DNA of 16,394 bases, from NCBI GenBank assembly GCA_037444845.1, contig JBBILQ010000060.1, positions 1 to 16,394 of the forward strand, given 5' to 3'. The DNA is from JARYMI01 sp037444845 (GTDB taxonomy: Bacteria > Acidobacteriota > Aminicenantia > Aminicenantales > UBA8522). The notes beneath the pieces are model-generated. The model saw only the letters and a program-made list of their open reading frames with translations, had not been told where the DNA came from and searched no databases. The translations under genes were made by a program, and so were the position numbers. This document shows positions 6,780 to 13,799 of the stretch, in pieces (positions within the stretch are counted from its first letter, which is position 1; each line of letters opens with the position of its first letter).

Positions 6780-7085
6780 ATGGGTGGCGGTCCGTATCAC
6801 GAACCTTATGAAAAGCTGTCCAAAAAAACGAGAGAGATGCACCGCGCCATCAATTCTCTGATTGAGGAGCTCGAAGCCATCAATTGGTACCAGCAACGAG
6901 TTGACAGCAGCGAGGACGACGAGCTCAGAGATATCCTGGCGCACAATCGGGATGAGGAGAAGGAGCACGCGGCCATGATCTTGGAATGGATCAGGAGAAA
7001 CGACGAAGCCATGGCCGAAGAGCTCAGAACGTACCTCTTTGCCTCCGGCAAGATTACAGACGTTGAAGAAAAAAAGACAGGATAG
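6780..7085 (+). CDS. Encapsulated ferritin-like protein (EncFtn) without cargo peptide
   Basis: EncFtn proteins oxidise Fe(II) at a ferroxidase site formed between subunits, normally inside an encapsulin nanocompartment that stores the iron. The 101 residues form two helices. From memory of the Rhodospirillum rubrum protein, the residues of the metal site are all present two positions earlier: Glu29, Glu30, Glu32, Trp36, Tyr37, Glu60 and His63, in IEELEAINWYQQRVD and AHNRDEEKEHAAM. LRTYLF (82-87) is also conserved. The protein stops at EEKKTG, about where the core ends, so the C-terminal targeting peptide (a GSL-type tail) is missing. None appears in the other two frames past the stop. AAGGAGG lies 5 bases before the ATG. 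No encapsulin gene is in the window. The DUF2007 gene follows 11 bases later. Confidence 0.92.
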   Translation: MGGGPYHEPYEKLSKKTREMHRAINSLIEELEAINWYQQRVDSSEDDELRDILAHNRDEEKEHAAMILEWIRRNDEAMAEELRTYLFASGKITDVEEKKTG

Positions 7086-7096
7086 GGCCTGCGGCC

Positions 7097-7369
7097 ATGG
7101 AGGAAGAAAGAGACAGAAAAACAGATAAAGACTTGAAGCTTAAAGAGGTTGGCAAAGTCTGGGGGCCGGCTGAAGCCGAGGTCATCAAGAGCTTCCTGGA
7201 GAGCCACGGGATTTCTTGCATCTTTCGGGGGCTGGTTGTCCAGTCCATCCACCCGTTTTCCACCGACGGGCTGGGCGAGATCAAAATTATTGTCTCGGAA
7301 AAAGACTATGCCGACGCTAAAAAGCTCTTAGAAGAAATATCGTCAGACGAAGAAACTAAAAAGGATTAG
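7097..7369 (+). CDS. Small DUF2007-type protein (putative signal-transducing domain)
   Basis: The 90-residue protein matches the DUF2007 pattern: a betaalphabeta-like fold with GPAEAEVIKSFLESHGI (residues 23-39), then a strand ending in FRGL, and EIKIIVSEKDYADAKKLLEE (61-80). The family is annotated as a putative prokaryotic signal-transducing domain, but no biochemical role is firmly known. Both ends are charged and probably flexible. No Cys pair or zinc ribbon is seen; the single Cys41 is isolated. It starts 11 bases after the EncFtn stop with only a weak ribosome site (AGGG, 9 bases away), so it is likely translated from the same message. It is the last gene before the mraZ promoter; the stretch after it has only a 3-bp-stem hairpin with TTTT, too weak to call a terminator. 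Confidence 0.75.
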   Translation: MEEERDRKTDKDLKLKEVGKVWGPAEAEVIKSFLESHGISCIFRGLVVQSIHPFSTDGLGEIKIIVSEKDYADAKKLLEEISSDEETKKD

Positions 7370-7459
7370 CCTCAAGGCCCATTTTATAGAGTTCTTTTAC
7401 CCTCCCATTCACTATATTTAGTTAATCAATAATTATTAATACTTTTTCCATTTTTTTGC

Positions 7460-7488
7460 TTGACATTTAAAAATTTCTCTCCTATATT
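7460..7488 (+). promoter_or_regulatory. Near-consensus sigma-70 promoter of the dcw cluster
   Basis: TTGACA (7460-7465), a 17-base spacer and TATATT (7483-7488, 5/6) form the strongest promoter in the window. An AT-rich stretch from about 7405 to 7458 could act as an UP element. The predicted start near 7495 leaves only about 22 bases before the mraZ ATG, and the MraZ boxes begin right there. Confidence 0.8.
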
Positions 7489-7495
7489 TACTGCA

Positions 7496-7522
7496 AATGG
7501 GACGAAATGGGATAAAATGGGA
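7496..7522 (+). promoter_or_regulatory. MraZ operator: three TGGGA boxes in 10-bp register
   Basis: TGGGA occurs at 7498-7502, 7508-7512 and 7518-7522, separated by CGAAA and TAAAA, so the period is exactly 10. MraZ proteins are known to bind TGGG-N repeats with 5-base spacers near their own promoter. The first box sits at the predicted transcription start; the third contains the mraZ start codon (A7517-TGGG). The middle GGGA also lies 4 bases before that ATG and is the only candidate Shine-Dalgarno, so one element may control both transcription and translation. Confidence 0.85.
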
Positions 7523-7984
7523 AAATTGTTAATAGGTAGTTACACAGCGAAGATTGACAAGGCCGGCCGGGTCAAGATTCCGGAAAAATTCCGGGCCGCT
7601 ATGGAGGACGGCTACGGCAAAGACGTCTTCATCACATCCCTCACTGACGAAGCCGTCCAGATCTACCCGCTTCCTGTGTGGGAAGAGCTCACCGGTGTCG
7701 CCGAGCAGGGAGCTCTCCATCTCCGGCCCGATGTGAGAAATTTTCTCCTGCGTGTCAACCGCCGAGGCGCTAGGCACGAAATCGACTCCAAGGGCCGCGT
7801 TTTGCTCAACACGCCGTTGCGCGGAACAGCCCAGCTAACGGATGAGGTCGAAGTCATCGGCCTCAACAATCACCTGGAAGTCTGGAACAAAGAGAGGCTG
7901 GATGAAAAGCTCGAGAAGAGACCGCTGACCGATGAAGATTTTGAAACGATCGCCGGTCTCATTCCCCGCGGAAAACCGGAATGA
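7517..7984 (+). CDS. mraZ: Transcriptional regulator MraZ
   Basis: MraZ is a DNA-binding repressor of the division and cell wall cluster, forming a ring of subunits that reads repeated TGGG boxes. The 155-residue product has two SpoVT-AbrB-like halves: residues about 7-53 with YTAKIDKAGRVKIPEKFR, and about 77-121 with HEIDSKGRVLLNTPLR; both carry the DxxGR signature (14-18 and 90-94). The ATG at 7517 is chosen because MGKLLIGSYTAKID aligns with the normal family start. A longer in-frame reading would begin at TTG 7460, which is the -35 hexamer itself. The first gene of the cluster, it overlaps rsmH by 4 bases (ATGA). Confidence 0.95.
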   Translation: MGKLLIGSYTAKIDKAGRVKIPEKFRAAMEDGYGKDVFITSLTDEAVQIYPLPVWEELTGVAEQGALHLRPDVRNFLLRVNRRGARHEIDSKGRVLLNTPLRGTAQLTDEVEVIGLNNHLEVWNKERLDEKLEKRPLTDEDFETIAGLIPRGKPE

Positions 7985-8877
7985 GCAACAGAGGACATCG
8001 ACCCGTCCTTCTCAAGGAGGTCCTGGACGTTGTTGACGTCACGCGAGAAGGAATCTACATCGACGGCACGATTGGCCTGGCAGGCCATGCCCTGGGAATC
8101 TTGCGACAAAACCCGAAGGCTGCTCTCATCGGACTCGACATCGATGGGCAATCCTTGGCAGAGGCCAAGAAGAAGCTCAAGCCGTATGCCGAAAGGGTCA
8201 AGCTTTTCCACGCCGACTTCCGGTATCTTCCCGGACTCGACATCGATTTTTCGGCCGTCCGAGGAATAATCCTCGACCTGGGGCTATCCTCATTCCAGCT
8301 CGATTCTCCGGAAAGAGGCTTCAGCTTCAACCAGGAAGGGCCGCTGGATATGAGGATGGACTTAAGGAATAAGACGACGGCTTTCAAGATTATCGATACG
8401 TATTCCGAACCCAAGCTAGCCCGGCTCTTCTGGGAATACGGGGAGCTCAAGCAGGCCAGACGCCTGGCAAAGGAGATTGTCGCCAGGAGGAAAGGGAAGA
8501 AAATCGAAACGACGACTGAACTCCGCTTCCTGGTCGAGGGCGTCTGCGGCTGGATTCCCCAGAAAGGAAAAATCCATCCAGCGGCCAAGGTCTTCCAGGC
8601 GCTCCGGATTGAAGTCAACAGAGAGCTCGAAGGGGTCGCCGAATTTCTTGAAACAATGGCGCGAAGGGTTTCAAGGGGCGCTCGTTTGGCCGTGATCTCG
8701 TTCCATTCTCTCGAGGACAGGATTGTCAAGCACACCTTTGCCCGTCTCGCTTCGGATGAAGGAGGGCCTGCCCTCCTCCGCCTCCTCACCCGAAAGCCTG
8801 TTACTCCGTCGGAGGAAGAAAAGATGGCTAACCCCCGGTCCCGGTCAGCCAAGCTCAGAGCAGCGGAAAAACTCTGA
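7981..8877 (+). CDS. rsmH: 16S rRNA (cytosine(1402)-N4)-methyltransferase RsmH
   Basis: RsmH methylates the N4 of C1402 in the decoding centre of 16S rRNA using S-adenosylmethionine. The 298-residue length is slightly below the usual 310-315. Family landmarks are HRPVLLKEVL (6-15), the SAM loop DGTIGLAGHA (28-37), DLGLSSFQLD (99-108), GPLDMRMD (120-127), HPAAKVFQALRIEVNRELEG (199-218) and ISFHSLEDRIVK (239-250). The SAM loop usually reads GxGGHS; here it is GLAGHA, with Gly and Ser each replaced by Ala, a small-residue change that probably keeps binding. The start lies inside the mraZ stop (ATGA), so translation is coupled; the stop overlaps ftsL by one base (TGATG). Confidence 0.96.
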   Translation: MSNRGHRPVLLKEVLDVVDVTREGIYIDGTIGLAGHALGILRQNPKAALIGLDIDGQSLAEAKKKLKPYAERVKLFHADFRYLPGLDIDFSAVRGIILDLGLSSFQLDSPERGFSFNQEGPLDMRMDLRNKTTAFKIIDTYSEPKLARLFWEYGELKQARRLAKEIVARRKGKKIETTTELRFLVEGVCGWIPQKGKIHPAAKVFQALRIEVNRELEGVAEFLETMARRVSRGARLAVISFHSLEDRIVKHTFARLASDEGGPALLRLLTRKPVTPSEEEKMANPRSRSAKLRAAEKL

Positions 8878-9185
8878 TGGTCAGAAGACGATACGAAAAA
8901 AAAGAAGTCGCTCTTGCCGCTGCCTGCATCCTTTTAGCCGTCGCTTTCCTGACTTTCTACATCTGGCACCAGGCAGCTCTCATCAGTCTCGGCTACAAGA
9001 CAAGCCGACTGGAAGAAAAAATAAGCCAGCTCGAGGAGGAGATCAAGGGGCTGGAGATTAAAAAGGCATCGCTCCTGTCTTTGGAGAAGGTGGAGAAGGT
9101 CGCACGGGAAAAACTCGGCCTCATAGAGCCACGGCCCGAGCAGATCGTCTATGAAGATTTCAGGTTGACGAACGAAGATGACTGA
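8877..9185 (+). CDS. ftsL: Cell division protein FtsL
   Basis: FtsL is a bitopic inner-membrane protein that joins FtsB and FtsQ in the divisome and activates FtsWI septal synthesis. The 102 residues show the expected plan: a short basic cytoplasmic tail (MVRRRYEKKE), one membrane helix (about 11-30), and a periplasmic coiled coil (about 41-68, RLEEKISQLEEEIKGLEIKK). It ends with the conserved VAREKLGLIEPRPEQIVY (75-92). By sequence alone it could be called a FtsB/DivIC-type protein; its place between rsmH and ftsI makes FtsL the best name. It overlaps ftsI by 8 bases. Confidence 0.88.
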   Translation: MVRRRYEKKEVALAAACILLAVAFLTFYIWHQAALISLGYKTSRLEEKISQLEEEIKGLEIKKASLLSLEKVEKVAREKLGLIEPRPEQIVYEDFRLTNEDD

Positions 9186-10944
9186 GCCAAACTCTTTCTT
9201 CCAGAAGCGCGTCCGCAAAAGAACGATCATCCTGAGTTTCTTTTTTTTCCTCTGGTTTTCCGGGTTGACCTTGCGTCTCGTCGAGCTCCAGGTGATTGAA
9301 CACGGCCGGCTCAGGGCTGCTGCCTTCAGGCAGAACCAGCTCAAGTTGAAGATCATTCCAGAAAGGGGAACAATCTACGACCGCCGGGGCAAAATTCTGG
9401 CGCGGAGCTTCCCCTCGCCTTCCGTCTCTTATATCCCCTCGGAGGAAGAATCACTCCCCCAAAAGCTGGCCAAGATCGAGGAGCTCTCAAGAGTTCTCGA
9501 ACTTTCTAACGCGGACCTCAAAAGAATCAAGGCGAGAATTGAAAAAGGAGAGACTTTTATCTGGATCAAAAGAAAAATAAGCCCGGAAAAGGCGGAACAA
9601 GTCAAAAGACTCGGGCTGAGCGAAATTGCTATCCAGGAAGAGAACAAGCGCTATTACCCTCTCGGCCGGCTGGCCGCCCATGTCCTCGGCGGAGTGAACA
9701 TCGATGATGAAGGGGCTGGCGGAGTAGAGCTCCAATGCGATGTCAGGTTGAAAGGCGTGGCTGGGGAAGGCCTCTTCCTGAGAGATGCAAAAAAAAGGCA
9801 TTATCACCGCGAGGTCCTCAAGCCTCCCGCGCCTGGCCAGGACTTGATCCTGACCGTCGACGAAACCATCCAGTACATCGCCCAGCGGGAGCTGGAGAGG
9901 GCCGTGGAGTCTCATCAGGCAAACTGGGGAACCGTCATCATTTCCCACCCTCCTTCGGGGGAAATCCTGGCCATGGCCAGCTCCCCGGGTTATGACCCGA
10001 ATGATTTTTCACGGGCCCATCCCGAAGAGAGACGAAACCGGGCCATCCAGTACAACTTTGAGCCTGGCTCGACATTCAAGATCGTTACCGCAGCGGCTGC
10101 CAGAGAATTTGGCCTGGTTGATTTCACGGACACATTCGATTGCAGCGACGGCAGCATCAGAGTAGCCGGATGGACGATCAGCGACCATAAAAAAATGGGG
10201 GTCCTCAGCTTCTCTGAAGTCATCGTTCACTCTTCTAATGTCGGGACGGCCATGGTCGGCCAGCGCATCGGCCCGGAGATTCTCTACAGGACGATCAAAG
10301 CTTTCCGTTTCGGGGAAAAAACCGGAGTCGAACTCCCCGGGGAGGAAACCGGCATTTTTCATCCCCTCCCGAAATGGAGCGGCTCTTCACTCGCTTCCCA
10401 GTCCATCGGTTACGGGATTTCCGTGACCGCCATTCAAGTGCTTCAGGCCATGAACGTTTTCGCTAACAACGGCCTATTAATCCCGCTTCACGTGACCAGG
10501 GAAACTTTTGATTTTTCGCCCTCGCTCCAGGCCACTCGTCCCGCTGGCGAGAGAATCATCTCAGAGAAAACAGCCTCTGACCTCATCCGGAAAGTGTTCG
10601 AAAAAGCCGTCCTTGACGGGACGGGCCAGGCCGCCCGCGTGGAAGGCTTCACGGTGGCCGGCAAAACGGGGACGGCACAAAAAAATGACCCGGCGACAGG
10701 GGCCTATTCAACCCGTAAACATCTGGCTTCGTTTGTCGGGTTTGTCTCCGCCCGTAAGCCCTTCCTTTCGATGATCGTGGTTATCGATGAACCGAAGGCG
10801 GGGCTCCATTACGGCGGCCAGGTGGCAGCTCCCGTTTTCCAGGAAATCGCGCGGCGAGTTCTCCTTTACCTGGGCCAGACGCCTCAATTTGACCCGGCGA
10901 AGAAAGTGATCACTGCCCAACTTCGGGAGGCGAGTCACCGATGA
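9178..10944 (+). CDS. ftsI: Septal peptidoglycan transpeptidase FtsI (PBP3 type)
   Basis: A class B penicillin-binding protein that cross-links new septal peptidoglycan in partnership with FtsW. The 588 residues contain a cytoplasmic tail, one membrane helix (about 17-36), the dimerisation/pedestal domain with RGTIYDRRG (63-71), and the transpeptidase domain. The catalytic motifs are all present: SxxK at Ser298-Lys301 (EPGSTFK), SxN at 352-354 (HSSN), and KTG at 496-498 (AGKTGTAQ). There is no C-terminal PASTA domain, which fits a Gram-negative type protein. The start ATG lies inside the end of ftsL. The stop overlaps murE by 4 bases (ATGA). FtsI, not an elongation PBP2, is indicated by gene order. 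Confidence 0.95.
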   Translation: MTEPNSFFQKRVRKRTIILSFFFFLWFSGLTLRLVELQVIEHGRLRAAAFRQNQLKLKIIPERGTIYDRRGKILARSFPSPSVSYIPSEEESLPQKLAKIEELSRVLELSNADLKRIKARIEKGETFIWIKRKISPEKAEQVKRLGLSEIAIQEENKRYYPLGRLAAHVLGGVNIDDEGAGGVELQCDVRLKGVAGEGLFLRDAKKRHYHREVLKPPAPGQDLILTVDETIQYIAQRELERAVESHQANWGTVIISHPPSGEILAMASSPGYDPNDFSRAHPEERRNRAIQYNFEPGSTFKIVTAAAAREFGLVDFTDTFDCSDGSIRVAGWTISDHKKMGVLSFSEVIVHSSNVGTAMVGQRIGPEILYRTIKAFRFGEKTGVELPGEETGIFHPLPKWSGSSLASQSIGYGISVTAIQVLQAMNVFANNGLLIPLHVTRETFDFSPSLQATRPAGERIISEKTASDLIRKVFEKAVLDGTGQAARVEGFTVAGKTGTAQKNDPATGAYSTRKHLASFVGFVSARKPFLSMIVVIDEPKAGLHYGGQVAAPVFQEIARRVLLYLGQTPQFDPAKKVITAQLREASHR

Positions 10945-12410
10945 CCCTAAAGGATTTATTGAAAGACGTTCCAGGCCTTCAGGTCGGAAGCGACGTCGAC
11001 GTTGAAATTTCCGGCCTGGCCTATTCCTCGAAGATGGTCCAGCCCGGATTCCTGTTTGCGGCTCTCAGGGGAGGAAAGAAGGACGGCCATGAGTTCATCG
11101 GAGAAGCGATCAGCCTGGGGGCACGGGCCATCCTTTCCGAAAGGCCCAAGCCGCCGAACGTGAAAGTTGCCTGGGTTGAAGTCAGAGATACCAGAGAAGC
11201 GCTGGCCCTGGCCGCGGCCAGTTTCTACGGACATCCTTCACTCCGGATGAAGGTCATCGGCATCACCGGGACCAAAGGGAAAACAACCCTGACGTATCTT
11301 TTAGAGTCAATCCTCCGTCAGGCCGGTTTCCAGCCGGCCGTCATCGGGACAATAAACTACCGCTGGCCGGGAGAGGTTATCCCTGCTCAGCGAACGACAC
11401 CCGAAGCCCCAGACCTCCAGAGAATGATGAGCAAAATGGAGTCGCTGGGGATGACCCATTGCCTCATCGAAGTTTCTTCTCACGCGCTCGACCTAAAACG
11501 CGTCTGGGGAATTCATTTTGACGTTGCCGTCTTTACCAACCTGAGCGCCGAGCATCTCGATTACCACGCCTCCATGGAAGATTATTTCGAAGCCAAAAAA
11601 AAGCTTTTCTTTCTCAACGCCAAAAAGAGAACAGCTGTCGTCAACCTTGACGATGCCTGGGGCAAAAGGTTGATCTCCGAGCTCCCTCTGACCACCGTCT
11701 CTTATGGTCTCGAACCCGCTGCCATCGTCCGCGGCCAAAACTTCCGCTTCACAGAAAACGGAACCAAAGCGGAGGCCGTCTATCCCGGCGGCACGATGAA
11801 AATCTGCTCCCGTCTCCTGGGAAAGCACAATCTCTACAACATCCTGGCAGCGGTCGCCATCGGGCTGGCACTCAACGTGCCCGCGGCACGGATCAAAGAA
11901 GGAATCGCTGAACTCAAGGGAGTGCCCGGCAGGCTTGAAAAAATAGACAACAGCCTCGGCCTTTGGGTCTTTGTTGATTACGCCCATACCGATGTCGCCT
12001 TGAAAAGTCTTCTCGACGCCGTCCGGGAGCTGAAGCCCCGCCGGATTCTTCTCGCCTTTGGAGCTGGAGGCGACAGGGACAAGAGCAAAAGAGCCCGGAT
12101 GGGAGAAGTCGCGGCTGCACTCGCCGACTGGACATTCCTGACGTCCGACAACCCGCGGTCCGAAGACCCGCTGGCCATTCTTGCTGAGATAGAACAGGGT
12201 TTCGCCCGTTCAGGCTCGCGCACGTACTCCGTCATCCCCGACCGCCGCGAAGCTATTGAAGCTGCCCTGGCCGCAGCCAAGAAGGGGGACGCCGTCCTCA
12301 TCGCCGGCAAAGGTCATGAGAACTATCAGATTTTCAAAGACCGGACGATCCCCTTTGACGACGCCGAAGTCGCTCGCTCAATCCTCAAAGCCATGGAGTC
12401 AAGAACGTGA
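10941..12410 (+). CDS. murE: UDP-MurNAc-tripeptide synthetase MurE (meso-diaminopimelate type)
   Basis: MurE is the cytoplasmic ATP-dependent ligase that adds the third amino acid to UDP-MurNAc-L-Ala-D-Glu. In the 489 residues the substrate domain covers about 1-100, the ATP loop GITGTKGKTT is at 107-116, RTTPEAPDLQ at 151-160 and HLDYHASMEDY at 205-215. GAGGDRDKSKRARMG (374-388) and DNPRSEDP (403-410) follow. DNPR is the signature of enzymes that choose meso-diaminopimelate over lysine. The lysine carbamylated in the family lies in AKKKLFF (218-224). GGDRD normally follows FGCGG; here the Cys is Ala. A GGGAGG at 10925-10930 lies 10 bases before the ATG. The stop overlaps murF. Confidence 0.96.
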   Translation: MTLKDLLKDVPGLQVGSDVDVEISGLAYSSKMVQPGFLFAALRGGKKDGHEFIGEAISLGARAILSERPKPPNVKVAWVEVRDTREALALAAASFYGHPSLRMKVIGITGTKGKTTLTYLLESILRQAGFQPAVIGTINYRWPGEVIPAQRTTPEAPDLQRMMSKMESLGMTHCLIEVSSHALDLKRVWGIHFDVAVFTNLSAEHLDYHASMEDYFEAKKKLFFLNAKKRTAVVNLDDAWGKRLISELPLTTVSYGLEPAAIVRGQNFRFTENGTKAEAVYPGGTMKICSRLLGKHNLYNILAAVAIGLALNVPAARIKEGIAELKGVPGRLEKIDNSLGLWVFVDYAHTDVALKSLLDAVRELKPRRILLAFGAGGDRDKSKRARMGEVAAALADWTFLTSDNPRSEDPLAILAEIEQGFARSGSRTYSVIPDRREAIEAALAAAKKGDAVLIAGKGHENYQIFKDRTIPFDDAEVARSILKAMESRT

Positions 12411-13798
12411 TGGCCGAGCTGCGTTTGTGCGAGATCGCCGCTAAGGTCAACGGACAAATCATCCATGGCGATCCCACGCTTGTTTTTAACCGATTCAACA
12501 TCGATTCCCGTTTGAGCAAGCAGGGAGAGCTATTTTTTGCCCTGAAGGCCATCCGGGATGGCCACGATTTCATCGCTGACGCCGCAGCCAGGGGAGCCCG
12601 CGGCGCCGTCGTTTCCCGTGATGTTCAGTCCCCCGGCCAGGACTTTGCCCTTGTTCGCGTGGAGGACACATCTGCCGCTCTGAAAAGGCTGGCCGGCTCT
12701 GTCCTGGCCGAGCATCCTGTTAAGGTTGTCGGCATTACGGGAAGCATCGGCAAGACCACGACCAAGGAGTTTGCCGCCAGCCTCCTCGCCCGGAGGTTCA
12801 ACGTCCTCAAGTCCGAGGGCAATTACAACAATTACATCGGGCTGGCGCTCTCACTGCTCAGGCTCAGGCCAACCCACGACGTGGCTGTCCTTGAGATGGC
12901 GATGAGCGGCCGCGGTGAAATCAGGGCACTCACGCGCATCGCTCCGCCCGATGTCTCGGTCGTTATCAACGTCAACCCAGTCCATCTCGAATTCCTGCAT
13001 AGCCTAAAGGGGATTGCCCTGGCCAAGAAGGAAATCATCGAGGGCACCAAGCCCGGCGGCACGGCCGTCGTCAACGCTGATGACCGCTGGGTCCGCACCA
13101 TCAGCAAGGACTGGAAGGGCCAGAAAATTACCTTTGGCCTTTCGCCCCGATGCGATGTCCGGGCCTCGTGCATCCGGAAAAAGGGTCCCGAGGGAATCGT
13201 TATCAAGCTTCACGTGGGGGGAGAAAAAGAGGAAGTCCTCTTTCCTTTTGTTTACGATGACTATCTCTACAATCTCCTGGCTGCTGTCGGCGTAAGCCAC
13301 GCTCTTTTTCTTCCTTTTGACGACATCATCCAGATGATCCCCCAACTCAAGCCTTTCAGCCGGAGGGGCGAGGTCTTCCGGCTGGCTTCTTCAGTCGAGC
13401 TCGTCGACGATTCCTACAACTCCAGCCCCAAAGCGCTCGCCTCAGCCCTTAGGAGCCTGGCCTCTCTTCCGGCAAGAAGAAGGGTCGCCGTGCTCGGCGA
13501 CATGCTCGAGCTCGGAGAAAAGGAAATCGAATTCCACATCAAGGCTGGCGAAGAGGTCGTCGCTTGCGGCTGGGATGTCCTCATCACTGTCGGGCGCCTC
13601 AGCCTTCACCTGGCCGAAAGCGCCCAGGCAACGGGGCTCGATCCCGGTCGCATTTTTTCATTCGCCTCTTCTGAAGAAGCCGCCGACAGAATGACCTCGC
13701 TCATCCAGCCAGGAGATTTCATTCTGGTCAAGGGATCACGGGGCATGAAGATGGACCTTATCGCCGACAGAATCAAGTCTTATTTCGGGGAGAACTGA
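12410..13798 (+). CDS. murF: UDP-MurNAc-tripeptide:D-Ala-D-Ala ligase MurF
   Basis: MurF adds D-Ala-D-Ala to the tripeptide precursor, completing the soluble pentapeptide. The 462 residues show the Mur ligase plan: N-terminal domain about 1-100, ATP loop GITGSIGKTTTKE (108-120), GNYNNYIGLALSLL (137-150), EMAMSGRGEI (162-171), NVNPVHLEFL (188-197), DDSYNSSPKALASAL (about 336-350) and VKGSRGMKM near the C-terminus. EMAM replaces the usual EMGM, a small change. The start could be GTG 12407 or ATG 12410, both overlapping the murE stop; I chose the ATG because MAELRLCEIA is the usual family beginning and TGATG fits the overlaps seen in this cluster. mraY follows after one base. Confidence 0.95.
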   Translation: MAELRLCEIAAKVNGQIIHGDPTLVFNRFNIDSRLSKQGELFFALKAIRDGHDFIADAAARGARGAVVSRDVQSPGQDFALVRVEDTSAALKRLAGSVLAEHPVKVVGITGSIGKTTTKEFAASLLARRFNVLKSEGNYNNYIGLALSLLRLRPTHDVAVLEMAMSGRGEIRALTRIAPPDVSVVINVNPVHLEFLHSLKGIALAKKEIIEGTKPGGTAVVNADDRWVRTISKDWKGQKITFGLSPRCDVRASCIRKKGPEGIVIKLHVGGEKEEVLFPFVYDDYLYNLLAAVGVSHALFLPFDDIIQMIPQLKPFSRRGEVFRLASSVELVDDSYNSSPKALASALRSLASLPARRRVAVLGDMLELGEKEIEFHIKAGEEVVACGWDVLITVGRLSLHLAESAQATGLDPGRIFSFASSEEAADRMTSLIQPGDFILVKGSRGMKMDLIADRIKSYFGEN

Positions 13799-13799
13799 G

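Noticed and set aside
7364..7389. A terminator after the DUF2007 gene (GCC-TCAA-GGC followed by CCATTTT)
   Set aside because: The stem is only three base pairs, too weak to call; read-through into the dcw promoter region cannot be excluded.
7460..7516. An N-terminal extension of MraZ from TTG 7460
   Set aside because: The TTG is part of the -35 hexamer and lies upstream of the predicted transcription start; the family start is at 7517.
8055..8852. A 265-codon minus-strand open frame inside rsmH
   Set aside because: Antisense to a conserved gene; the Arg/Ser-rich translation is typical of shadow frames.
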